Below are positions 44,576-54,884 of a stretch of 64,000 nt of DNA, one piece after another. Origin of the DNA: Calliopum simillimum (taxonomy: Eukaryota; Arthropoda; Insecta; Diptera; Lauxaniidae); NCBI GenBank assembly GCA_951812925.1, contig OX638372.1, forward strand, positions 88,867,058 through 88,931,057, read 5' to 3'. Positions within the stretch are counted from its first letter, which is position 1. Each line of letters begins with the position of its first letter. A model generated the notes under the pieces. It saw only the letters and a program-made list of their open reading frames with translations, had not been told where the DNA came from and made no database searches. A program made the translations under genes and the position numbers.

Positions 44576-45370
44576 GAAAAGGTTACGAAGCTTCTGGGAG
44601 ATAATAGAGGTGGCCTAGAGTAACAAAAAGTTGAACCTGTAGGAGGTGTAAAATAAGCCCCTGAGGAGTTATAGGGTTAAAACTGATTTTATTATTTTTT
44701 TTTACAATTTAAATTAAGCCAAGTTTTTTGGGTCACCCTAACGTCTATGAGAAAACATTTTCATATAAGACTTTTAGCTAATTGTATAAGCTTTCTTAGG
44801 CTGTATTTGATTTGTAAGGCTTAGAAGGATTTCGCAAAAATCTGGGTCTTTAAAGTTGATATTTTCATTATTTTTTCTATTTTTTGAATTTGTTGGCCAT
44901 TTTAGTGTAAAAAAGATCCGATCAAGATGACTATCTATAATTTTTTTTTGAAGACCTTATTTCCTTTAATTCGGTGGAACATCTGTCATACCAATTTCTT
45001 TAATTGAGGTCAGAAAAAAAAAAACTTTCAAAAACAATCCGCTTGAAGGCTGTAGTAGATAATAGGCAGTGCATGCAACGCAACGCATGCGAGTAACTCG
45101 TGTGTAACATAGAAAATAATTTTTTCCCGACCTCAAATTAAAAAATTGGTTTGACAAATGTAACACCGAATTAAAAGAAATTTAACGTGAATTTCAAAAC
45201 AAATTATAAAAGAGTATGTTAATAGAACCGTTTTCATACCAAAGTTGCTGCCAAAGTCAAAAAAATAGGACAACAAAAATTAAAATATAAACTTTAAAGG
45301 TTCTGGACTTTCCAAGTCCCATAACCAATCAGGGATATATTTTAGACCCACCCTCAGGAGTAATTTTTAT
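44576..45370. mobile_element. Fold-back element family 'GGGTCACCC', copy 2
   Basis: The left has ACGAAGCTTCTGGGAG, CCCCTGAGGAGTTATAGGG and GGGTCACCCTAACGTC. The right arm mirrors the inner part (AAATTAAAAAATTGG, AAACTTTAAAGG, CCACCCTCAGGAGTAA). The centre near 45060 has GCATGCAACGCAACGCATGC. It is uninterrupted at the point where copy 1 carries a nested element. Confidence 0.65.
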
Positions 45371-45700
45371 ACCCTACACCCAGGGTATATTCACTTTGTC
45401 CTTCCGTTTGTAACGCAGAGAAGGAGGCGTTGCGTCACCTCTTTAGTCGATATAGCTATGCCTGTCTTTCTGGCTGTCTGGCTGGGTGGCTGGCTATGCG
45501 TGGAAATACATTTTCTGGGAAAACTGAGCAAGATTTTTCAATGACTTTTGGTACACTGCCTCCGTCGTCAAAGCTCGTGGGATTGAAAATGTGCGAAATC
45601 GGTCAACGGACACGCCTACTGCCCATACAAAAAATATATTAAAAATGCATCTTAAGGAGTATTTTTCATGATAATGCAACCGAAATACACATAAATACTA
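45371..45700 (-). repeat. Dispersed repeat leader, 'CCCAGGGTATATTCACTTTGTCC'
   Basis: This matches the leader of the 24.48 and 25.14 kb copies (ACTTTGTCCTTCCGTTTGTA, GAGAAGGAGGCG) and carries the GACACGCCTACTGCCCATAC end. The frame at 45494-45679 is a shadow, and the same phrase (INIFFVWAVGV) is translated from the 24.5 kb copy. Confidence 0.6.
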
Positions 45701-45704
45701 CGAA

Positions 45705-47200
45705 TTGTAAGAGCAAGCTCTTAAAAAAAAAAAAAACTGGGCGAATCCGATTGGCTTAATGTTAATATGAAGGGGATCAGACAAGGGGTGTGGAACCCAC
45801 CATATAAAAAACGACAGAAAAGTTAGTGTTTTTATGTGTCTTTTTGCCATCGCATTACGCCTAAACCACTAAATACATGGAAGAAATATTTTCACCATAT
45901 ATGCGCCTAACCTTCGGCCTAGTTAATATCGTGAAAAAGGGGGATCAAATGATGCAGCTTTGCGCACCACATACAAAATCTCTATGCAAATAAAACACTC
46001 AAAACGCTTTATCTCCTCACATATGGTAGGTATCAATTCAAAACTTGATGCACAGATGTATTTGACATTTATCAAGAAAAAGAGGGGATTGAAGAAAAGG
46101 GAGTTACTTCCCTCATACAAAAATTCTGAACATTAAATTATTCATTCAATATTGCAGTTATGATACTTGAAATATAAATGTTCATGGTTTCTAATAAAAT
46201 ACATGCAGAAAATGGGGGATTGGGGCGTCGTACCCTGATATAAAAAAAACCCTAAATAGTCGCGCCACCTACAAGAAAGGGCAGAACAACATTTGCCGGG
46301 TCATGTAGTTTAATATTAATTTATATTACTTAACTTGAAAGGCGTGCATATTGAAGGTCCTTTTCCAATTTTTTGGACACTTTAATTTTTTGGTTTCCTA
46401 CTAAAAACATTTAAAAACACATATTAAAAAAACAGGATTTTTGACAGGAGAACGAAAACAGATAAATATACTTAAAACACACATATCCGTAATATGATGT
46501 ACGCACAAAATTAATAGTGAAACAAACAACGAAAAGTGTTTGGGTGTGTCTTTCAAAAGGTAATTATTTGGAAAATTTAGGCACCCCTAAAACAAACTAC
46601 ACACAAACTTAACTTTTGTCAGGCTCTACTGTATTTTACTTTTTAACTTCATTTTGATTCATCTTGTGGAAAATTACATTTTTCGTTTGTGGAAAAAGAA
46701 GGCTGCGATGATTTTGCAAACATTTGCTGGAAGTGATTTTTCTTTTTTTGAACACTCTCATTTCAACACTCTAAGCTTACTGCTCAATTAACTTAAATAA
46801 AGCTTTTTGGCATTACGCTTAGAAGCTTAAATGACAAAAACAACTACATGCCAGCTTAACACCTTTTAACTGTGTAGTCAATCACTTTTGTCCGCCCACT
46901 TTCTTGTACTGTACACGCCCATTTAAACACTTTAATTCGTCTATCGTTTTAGCGAAATCTTAATGGCCGCAAAAATCGTAGCATTGCCATCTTGTGTTTG
47001 TCGTCAGCAAGCTCATTAGAGTTTAGCGCGCGCGAACATGACTGCTGGTAAGCAAGCAAATGGCAATAATAATAAAAAATAATGACAGGCAACAGAATAA
47101 CAACAACAACAATAATTGTAGCAACAATAAGTCAGGGAGGCACTAATATTAGTTACTTAAAGCTAGAATTTTTTGTTTAGCACTTCTCGGCACAACGTAC
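45705..47200. other. Intergenic, no gene seen
   Basis: Includes a degenerate GGTGTGGAACCCACCAT core at 45787. The rest is unremarkable AT-rich sequence. Confidence 0.4.
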
Positions 47201-47445
47201 TAGTATTGCATTTATCCATAACTCCTAAGGCCAGCTTAGGGACAAAAATAATGGTTTTTTTAGATGCCTTTTATAACTCTCGATGGCATACTCGTTTCTT
47301 GGATTTCCTTCTTCAACGATCTATTCCAGGCGAAATTTGGGCTTATCACGACCTCTATTGCCTTGTGAATTCCATTCAAAAGCTTGGCGACAATTTTTAC
47401 TGTGTGGTTGTGCGATTCCAGGATAACCCAATGTGCACATGAACG
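47200..47445 (-). mobile_element. Possible LINE tail remnant
   Basis: One minus-strand frame reads EWNSQGNRGRDKPK, then VEEGNP. This resembles the 'W-x-P-x-G-x-R-x-x-G-R-P-K ... T-W-R' tail seen after insect LINE-type reverse transcriptases. It is short, interrupted by a stop, and frame-shifted relative to the longest open frame, so the assignment is weak. Confidence 0.25.
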
Positions 47446-47499
47446 GATGCGGATCTGTTCCGAAGCCGTAACGTGTATCAAAACCGAATTTTAAACGGA

Positions 47500-47870
47500 T
47501 TTGCTTTAAATAATGTTAATGCTGTGTTAAAAAAAAAACATTTTGAAGCGCTTATTAGCGATTAAAAAAAAAAAAAATAAGAAAAAAAAATATAACAATC
47601 CGCATATGGTAAGATTCGAACCCGGGTATATACTTAAATACTAATTCAAAATTGATTCGCTTTTAATAATGTTAATGCTGTATATTTACAAAAAAAAAAA
47701 AAAAAAACAATCTTATGACATTTACAATAAAAAATTAAAAAGAAAAAAAGGGAGCAAAAAAAGGGTAAAAATCCATCTGTGGTAGGATTCGAACCTGGCA
47801 AAATTCGTTACGAACCCGTAAGGATCTTCAAATACAAATTCAAAACTGATTTGCTTTAATTAATGTTAAT
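47500..47870 (-). repeat. SINE-like tandem units with B-box-like GGTTCGAATCC
   Basis: On the minus strand, CCAGGTTCGAATCCTACCA (about 47778-47796) matches the RNA polymerase III B-box consensus exactly. A second version (CCCGGGTTCGAATCTTACCA) lies at about 47609-47628. The surrounding phrases (AATAATGTTAATGCTGT, AATTCAAAATTGATT) are repeated with each unit. The A box is degenerate. Confidence 0.5.
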
Positions 47871-48194
47871 GATGATAAAAAAAAACATTTTTGTTTTTTT
47901 TTCTGATCTTTCTATTTTAATGCTTATGATTTTTTGTAAACTTTTCAAACTCTGTTTGAAGAGACGTTTTTGATTTTAAATTTGAGTAATATTTTTTAAC
48001 AAAAGAAGTGAAGAGAAAGAGCACTACTTATAATAACAAAATAATAGAAATTTGTTTAATAAAAAAATTTTATATCTCAGCATCAGATAAGTCTACATCA
48101 CATATATTTTTTTTTTCTTACTTGAACCAACGCTCAGGGGATAACCCCTATAAATGCAATGCACCGTGTTAATTTGTAGAATGGAAATAGGCTA

Positions 48195-48480
48195 GAGGGA
48201 TGAGGGAGAAGAGAAGTAGTGTCGATGAATATATTTCTTAAATCTACCGATATAACAGCTGTTGGGGAAAACGCTCGCAGGGAGATTATTCCCCAACTTG
48301 ATCGTGCGACCAAAGAACGAATTATTCCGTTGCAACACAATAGGGATGGGCCTGATGAGATGCCCGAGGAGCGCTGCTAGAAAATATACGAACTGACGGA
48401 ACCAGTTCGTAAATTTCTCTAGAGTACATCCCATGATAATATCTATAAAAAAAGGTTACACAGAGCGAAGAAAAATGCAT
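48195..48480 (-). pseudogene. Jockey-like LINE reverse transcriptase C-terminus, fragment
   Basis: Two overlapping minus frames together read FYRYYHGMYSREIYELVPSV, then ASHQAHPYCV, then RTIKLGNNLPASVF, then IGRFKKYIHRHY. This is the familiar end of insect jockey/CR1-type ORF2 proteins (RT ... WNxLPxxVFP). At least one frameshift separates the parts. The preceding segment of the same element is displaced to 49600-49715. Confidence 0.65.
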
Positions 48481-48782
48481 AATTTGCGTTGTTAAATGAG
48501 TTTTTACCACGTACGTGTGTGTTTTAACTACGTTTCGTTGCTGATTTGAATTTACCAACGCTCCAAGATCATATTTGTATGGTGCGTTGCTAAATCACTC
48601 ATGAACGTGGTTGAACCTTATTTGGCAAGCGTTGTTAAATCCAAATCAGCAACGAAACGTGGTCAAAACACCACGAAATGTAGTAAAATCCAAATCAGCT
48701 ACGAAACGTAGTTAAAACACTCACGAATGCGGTAGAAGCTAATTTCAAAACAAATAGACTTTCAGTCAACCTCACAATAATG

Positions 48783-48890
48783 TTGGCAGTGGCTGAGTTC
48801 GTTAACGTTCGCATCTATCAGATTCCAGGTTCAAATCTCTCCCAATACCAAACAAAAAAATATTTATTTAAAGCAAAAATTGAAAGTTAA
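48783..48890 (+). repeat. tRNA-like SINE head
   Basis: TGGCTGAGTTCG fits the A-box consensus with one mismatch, and CAGGTTCAAATCTC fits a B box about 38 bases later. An A-rich stretch follows. The cloverleaf is not intact, so this is a tRNA-derived repeat and not a tRNA gene. Confidence 0.45.
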
Positions 48891-48959
48891 ACTAGTAAGG
48901 GTGGTATCTTTGGCCTGGCCAAAAACTAAATACCCTACACTGCATTTCAAGTATATTAT

Positions 48960-49590
48960 TAGGAAAGTATAAGAACAAATTGCTTATATGTTAAGTGCCA
49001 CGCCCTCACCTCCGAGCTTACCTTGATTTTGCGTAGAGCTTGCATATACTGTTCTGAGTGTTTGAGTAAAATTCGGTTAGGTTTCTTTAAAAAATCTTTC
49101 AGTATAGCATTTTGATACTTTCGCTTATATGGGAGGCGCCACGACCTCTAATTCTACTTCGCCTACTTTAAGCTCAGAGTTTACAAGTAATGTTCTTCGT
49201 GTTTGAGTGAAATTTGGTTGGATTATCTCAAAAAACACTTTCATTATATAATTTTGAAACATTTGCTTATATGGGAGGTGCCACGCCCTCTTGTCCGAGT
49301 TTACCTAGATCTTGCGTATAGCATGCATTTATAGATCCAAGTGTTTGAGTGTAATTCGGTGGGGTTATCTCAAAAAACGCTTTCCGTATAACATTTTGAA
49401 ACTTTTGTTTATATGGGAGGTGCCACGCCCTCTAGTCCGAATTCGCCTAGTTTTTGCTCAGAGCTTATATTTACTTTCCTTAGTATTTATGTGTATTTCA
49501 CTTCTGTTATTGCGAATAATGCTGTTATTATTGCATTTTGAATATATTTTTTGTATGGGCGGTAGGCGTGTCGACGGTGTTCAAGAGAAT
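48960..49590 (+). repeat. Array of four 142-bp monomers
   Basis: GCCACGCCCTC-type cores stand at 48997, 49138, 49280 and 49422, spaced 141, 142 and 142 bp. Each monomer ends in ATATGGGAGGTGCCACG. The last unit continues into TCCGAATTCGCCTAG and TTTGTATGGGCGGTAGGCG. Inverted copies lie at 24.5-25.7 kb. Frames crossing it, such as 49312-49596, are not genes. Confidence 0.75.
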
Positions 49591-49599
49591 CAATAAAAG

Positions 49600-49715
49600 A
49601 TACAACAACCGCATCCCCAATCAACTTCATCGCACGACGTTGAACTCTGTCTAGCAGCTCCAAAGTATGTAGTTTTTGGAGCCACGGTCCAGATGTGCAA
49701 ATTGTACTCTAGCTT
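49600..49715 (-). pseudogene. LINE reverse transcriptase fragment, upstream part
   Basis: Minus frames contain LEYNLHIWTVAPK and LLDRVQRRAMKLIGD, typical of the stretch just before the C-terminus of jockey-like ORF2. The order on the minus strand is right for this to be the 5' continuation of 48195-48480. The 1.1 kb between them is an insertion. Confidence 0.6.
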
Positions 49716-49837
49716 AGGTCTAATAAATATACATAGCCTAGTTGCTTAATGTTTGTAAATTAATAACCCGGGATTCCGGGTCCACCTCCCACCACTTTTA
49801 GGTGCATTGTTTGTTTTTCTTTTTTTTTAATTAATAA

Positions 49838-50222
49838 ACGGTCCGCCAAATAACTTTTTTTTTTTTTGAAATAACTATTTTTTTTTTTGAGTGTAGCTTC
49901 GGCTGTGTGGCACGTAGCGCCGTTCTGTTGAAACCAAATGTTGCCAATATCCTCCTCTTCAATTTTTGTGAACAAAAATTCGTTCAACATGGCCCGATAA
50001 CGATCGCCATTGACTGTAACGGCCACTCCTTGCTCATTTTCGAAGAAAAATGGCCAAATTATGCCTCTTCGCAGGCCCACTTAGCGAAGCAAAAACGCAA
50101 CCATATTCGTTTAGCGGAAGGATAAAACTAATTATCTGTCGAATCAGACATGAGCTAAGTGTAACCATTCACGAAATAAGCACTAGTTGAAAAAAAAAAA
50201 AAACGTTAGATGGCGGACCCTG
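49838..50222 (-). pseudogene. Mariner-family transposase remnant
   Basis: The minus frame contains FFENEQGVAVTVNGDRYRAM, LNEFLFTKIEEEDIGNIWFQ and NGATCHTAEATL. This is the middle of a mariner-type DDE/D transposase; the usual second catalytic Asp of the QDGA context is Asn here (QNGA). It dissolves into A-rich sequence afterwards. CGGTCCGCCA at 49838 and TGGCGGACCCTGTA at 50210-50223 look like the element's inverted ends, so this is an internally deleted copy. Confidence 0.7.
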
Positions 50223-50723
50223 TATAAGTTCTTTCACATTTTTTTTTTTTTTAGGCAGCATTGCCATAATTAAAAGCGAATCCGTTTTGAATTCGTTTAT
50301 GAAATACGAATATGTGATCAAAAGTGGTTCGAAATTTTCAGAGGATTTGAAATGAGTCCGTTTAACACACTGAGAAGGTCTTCAATCTTGCTTTGCCTTT
50401 CTGAGTGTCTGGAGCAAGGTAGGTAGGTGTCATTACACAAAAGTACTGGCAAAAGTTTCGATTCGGTGTACTTGCGGAGTTATTCCGACTTAAAGACTGC
50501 CTTTTTATGAATCGGAGGATATTTTACTATGAATGCCTTTGAAAAATAGAAAACGATATGAATTTTCCAAGCAGAAATCTCTATTAGAAAATCTTCCTAA
50601 AATTTCAAAAAGATTTTTGCATCATTTCTATATGGAATATAACATAGCATGATGTAAGTAACGTGAGAAATTTATTCATTTCTACAGAAACTTATGTATT
50701 TATTTATGTATTTTACATTGAGA

Positions 50724-50890
50724 ATGATTGCAGGATTGAGGCGTTTGAGAAAAGACAGTGTGAGTTATTTTATTTTGTTATATGAATCATCTTTTCCATC
50801 AATTTATTCTTACAGAACGAAACACGATGGGCCGTCATCGAAAAATCTCCAATTATACAATACGTTAAAAAGACGCGTACGGTGGCCTAA
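50724..50890 (+). CDS. Candidate two-exon micro-ORF, 36 residues
   Basis: Exon 50724-50759 joins 50816-50890 across a 56-bp intron with GTGAGT donor and TTCTTACAG acceptor, both close to the fly consensus. The joined product is basic: MIAGLRRLRKDS, then NETRWAVIEK, then SPIIQYVKKTRTVA. It lies about 550 bp before the secreted-protein gene, same strand. No family is recognised. It could equally be the last two exons of a longer transcript, or chance. An in-frame ATG at 50694 would add ten residues. Confidence 0.3.
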
Positions 50891-51441
50891 TTATGACTAC
50901 ATAAATTAGAACAAAAGTAAGAAATTTCCTCTATGGTTTACATCCAAAAAGAAAGACACATCAAAACCTTATAGAAATCTTCTTAAAATTTCTGAAAATC
51001 TTATAATATGTATTACGACGAAATCTAATTGTTTTTCAAGCAGATTTTTCATAAAATTAAGATGATTTTCGCATAACTTTCAGTAGAGTGAAAACATTGT
51101 TTCAAGAAGAAATCATATTGAAAATGATGATCAAAAATAAATTAAGTTGTGCTTATAGGTACTGTTAGAATTAATCTTTTCTTCATAAAAATACAAACAT
51201 CGATAAACTTACATTCATCATAAAGTAAACAAAACATTGAAAAAAAAAAAAAAAAAACAATTTATGTCAACATTAGCAGCATGAAAATCAATTACATATG
51301 AACTTTTTCTGTTAAGCATAAAGCAAAATTTGACCTCAGTGTATTGCTTTATTGATAACATTTTCTAAGCAAGCTGACTCTAGAGAACTCAATTTAGTTT
51401 TAATTTTACATAGCGGCAGACTACAACTTTTGTACAAAGAA

Positions 51442-52270
51442 ATGTCTACGAGATTTTTAATTTTTTTGTTTGGAACTTTTCTACTGGTGCAAGTAAGTTT
51501 CAGTTTGAATTATAATTGCGCTAAACTTTTCAAAAAATGACCTCAAACGACAGTGTGCCCATGGTAATGCGATCGGAAATAAATCTGAATCCATTTATTC
51601 CACCGAGGAGACAAACAAGACTACCAAAGGGAATAACAAATCTTCCCAGGAATCACACGAAATTAAGCATAAACTATCTTCTAAGCAGTTAGAGGATTAT
51701 TATGCAGGTTTAGAATATTTCATCGTAGGACTGAAGGAAATGGCTAATTTGATTTCTTCGACTTATAACATCACCACAACTGCTTTTCGACCTTTAATCG
51801 CTAACATAAATGTTAATGAAAATGCTACCGGAAACGTTAGCAAATCTGAATTGCAAGAAAAATTAGCAAAAGTGAAGCTACTTTACGATAAAATTAACAA
51901 CAACTTGAATGAAGACGATCCATTGGATATGGGTGGCTTCATTGATAAACTCTTTAAGATTTTCGATGGTTTTAATGGAACCACCACTGTGCAATCAACC
52001 ACAAATCTTTCACAGCTCGAAAGAGACGTAATGAAAGCTCAAGAAAATATGAAATCAGAAATTGTTACGATATTCACATCATATTCGGAGCGTATGGTTG
52101 CCGCAGCCGATAAGTCTTGGAAATATTTAGCACCTAAAATACAACAAAAAGAAAAAGCTTCCTATGATCTTTATGTGAGTGTAAAAAATGAGCCTGATCA
52201 AGAGAAAAAATTTGCTTTATTCAGAAGATTTGCTATGCATTTTGATGATTTAAGCGAAGAAGAGCATTAA
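51442..52270 (+). CDS. Secreted, N-glycosylated protein of unknown family, two exons
   Basis: Exons 51442-51492 and 51554-52270 with a 61-bp intron (GTAAGT...CGACAG), in phase, give 255 residues. The first 21 residues (MSTRFLIFLFGTFLLVQCAHG) are a signal peptide split by the intron. The mature part has eight N-X-S/T sequons (for example NKS 26, NKT, NIT, NAT, NVS, NGT, NLS), no cysteine after the signal, and a mostly helical, Lys/Glu-rich C-terminal half ending DDLSEEEH. The ATG at 51442 is preceferred over earlier in-frame codons because it begins the signal peptide. An AATAAA 20 bases after the stop fits a short transcript. The style resembles insect seminal-fluid or salivary proteins, but no homologue is recognised. 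Confidence 0.7.
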
Positions 52271-52289
52271 AATTTTGTTTTATCCGGTT

Positions 52290-52295
52290 AATAAA
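52290..52295 (+). terminator. Poly(A) signal of the secreted-protein gene
   Basis: AATAAA 20 bases after the stop codon at 52270. Confidence 0.6.
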
Positions 52296-52644
52296 CTGAA
52301 ATTATAAAATAATTTAAAAATGCATTTAAATTTCTCGTCAATGATGTAAACTTTTGTATGACTTTTTTGCATTATCTTAGCTACAAATAAAAGCAGCGAA
52401 AAAAAGCTTAAAAGTTGCATGACTGTTTTGATCCTAAACGTCTAGACAACATTAGAAATTATGAAAAGCTTGCGACTTAGCATTAATCCCACTTTTTTCC
52501 AAATTGCATTTTAAAAGTTAAAACAAAGTAGATTTTAAAATTGTGTTCGATTGTACATTGAGTAAAAATGGAGCTTTTCCGGTAAGTAAAACAGGAAATA
52601 TCGAATTTTGAGTGTGATGGAGTTTAGTGAACTATCTAAATATA

Positions 52645-53240
52645 AAATTCATTGGGACATAATCCCCACCTCGTAAATGGGGATTATGCCCAAACATTTT
52701 TCGGTCATAGTCCCCATTTTAGTATTGGGGGTTATGTCCCCAATTTTTTTGGACATAATTCCAATGGGGGTTATGTTCGACAAATTTAATTAAGATTGAA
52801 AAAATTTTTGCAATGATCCAAAAATTTATATGATTAGTGTTGGATATTATAGACTGATCCGCGGCTGAAAGCCGTCGTGAAGCTGGTGTTGGACTTTTGG
52901 GAGTTTTAAATCCGGAGCTGCGGCCGCAGGCCGCCCACTTTCCAATACTCTTATGTAAAATTACTGTGGCTAGCAAACTAGATGTTGGATATATTATAGA
53001 CTGATCCGCGGCTGAAGGCTGCCGCTAAGCCGGAATTGGATTTTTTAGAGTTTTAAATCATGAGTTGCGGCTGTTGTCAATAACAAAATAAGGCATTAGG
53101 AAATATCGTTATGGGGATTATGTCCGTTTTTTTATGGGCATTATGTTCGAAAGTTTCGTAAATGGGGATTAAGTCCTAAAAATTTGCGGACATAACACCC
53201 ATTTACTAAATGGGAATTATGTCCATGGGGATAATGTCAT
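52645..53240. repeat. GGGGATTATGTCC motif cluster with inner GC-rich duplication
   Basis: GGGGATTATGTCC or its complement GGACATAATCCCC recurs at least ten times in both orientations. Inside it, a unit with TAGACTGATCCGCGGCTGAA followed by AGTTTTAAATC is duplicated (about 52840-52935 and 52981-53074). The frame at 52719-52976 is not a gene. Confidence 0.65.
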
Positions 53241-53249
53241 TGTACCTCC

Positions 53250-53960
53250 ATAAAAAAAGCTTTTTGGGGGTGTTTCGGGAAAGTTTAGGGTTTTCCAAAA
53301 CATTTTTGGCTTTTGATGCGCTCGAAATTAGCTCGAAAGTCTTGTGCCAAATGATATGATCGCCAAATATTCTCGATGGTTCGTCTGGTTGAAAAAATAG
53401 AGCAAGCCCTTAAATATTTTTTTGGGATTTGCCGGGAAAATGCTTTGGCTCAAAATTAGCTCGAAACAGGCTCGTAATTCCTGCGTTAAAAGATTTCATC
53501 GCTAACTCTTCCCGCTAAACAAAATAATTTTTCCGTTTTTCCGGAAAATGTGAAATGTGAATGAAATTACTGTTGAAAAGCTCGAAAATAGCTCGATATT
53601 CCCAATTCAGAAAAATCTAAATTCGTCACACCAAAAAAATATTTTTTTTTTGTTGAATCGTGTTGTCTTCTCATGTTATAAACAGAAGAGCAAATTCGTG
53701 CGAAAGCTCTAAAAATGTTTTCCCTAGTCGAATATTATCTGTTAGATAATGCTTTCTTTCAAACAGTGATGTTGATAGATGAGAAACCTTATTCATGTCT
53801 GTGGTAAAAAAGAGCGAGATTTCAAAACCTTTGAATAGTTTGAGTGAGAACTGTTTCACATATTATACGACTAGAAATATTTGCTTGTACATTTAAATAA
53901 CAAATGTTTTGGTTTATTGTCCTTATACGTATGGAATTATGCCTATTTTTTCTGAAAATA
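53250..53960. other. Intergenic, no gene seen
   Basis: CTCGAAATTAGCTCGAAA-type phrases recur at 53322, 53460 and 53579 (spacing about 120-140 bp), a worn tandem repeat. No coding feature. Confidence 0.4.
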
Positions 53961-53966
53961 AAAGCA

Positions 53967-54110
53967 TTGACAGACGACAGCGTTAATCAGAATCAGCAGT
54001 CTCAATCCGAGTTTACTTGTGCATAATCTTCATCTCAATACGCATTGAGTCCAATACTAATGTAATCATAGTGGATTAGTACTGAAATGAGATATTACCA
54101 TAACAAGTAA
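53967..54110 (+). repeat. Dispersed repeat (partner at 7.84-8.0 kb)
   Basis: CAGACGACAG, CAGCAGTCTCAATCC, CATCTCAATACGC and GGATTAGTACTGAAAT appear in the same order as at 7838-8000. Confidence 0.5.
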
Positions 54111-54359
54111 GCAAACAAATCAGCTGTTTACTTAATGCAGAAACTGTAGTCTGTCAGGGTAGAATTTTCAACTGCACTAGATAAATCCAGATAACGTTCT
54201 TATGACTTTTCGGGAAATGTTTGGAACCGCTGCCTAAAAAATTTCAAATGGCAGCATGCAACCAAATTCCAAATCCAAATACCACAGTAGAATTAAACCA
54301 AAAAAGAAGAAGAAAAAAAAAAAAAACCAAAAAAGCGAAATTGGACACATTTTTTCGCT

Positions 54360-54880
54360 TTTTTATTTCTAAGATTCCTGCTTCTTCGTCCTTTCTTTCT
54401 TTCTTTCAACTTCACACAATTGTAACGTTACAAAAAGCGACACGCTAATCGCATACAACGTCATTTCCAACGACACCACCACCACCATCACCACCACAAC
54501 AGTAGCAACTAACGTTAACCGTAACGCGCGTTCGTTTGTGATCTGGAACAGTAGATAGCATGGCACCATTATTGTGCGCTTCCGTTTCCGGTTGCACGAC
54601 GTCATGGGCGCGCATTCTCTCACCTTTTCATTAGAGAGACAGCAGAAGCAATTTAAAGATCTGTAAAAGGCGATAACAATTTGATTTTTTCTGCCATTTT
54701 CGTAAAGCACAAAAAAGTGACGTTAAAAGAAGCGTACGAAAAAGAACAGCAAAAATAAATTTAAGAAAAAGAAGAGAATGCTCCGAAATAAAGCAAAATG
54801 CAATGACAATACGAAAACACGCTAAAGTTTTCTAAGGTTAAACACGAAATTATTTAGGAACTTCCGGTATGTCTTTGTAT
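54360..54880. promoter_or_regulatory. CpG-rich patch, possible promoter or 5' leader
   Basis: This is distinctly less AT-rich than its surroundings, with ACCGTAACGCGCG, CACGACGTCATGGGCGCGCA and a CACCACCACCATC tract. Further on, GTGACGTTAAAAG and a purine-rich leader-like stretch lead to CTTCCG|GTATGT at 54866. Such composition is usual for a fly transcription start region. No coding exon could be joined. The frame at 54369-54710 is not convincing. Confidence 0.25.
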
Positions 54881-54884
54881 TGAT

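Noticed and set aside
47590..47640. GGTTCGAATC box as part of a true tRNA gene
   Set aside because: No A box at the right distance and no foldable acceptor or anticodon arms. It fits a SINE-like repeat better.
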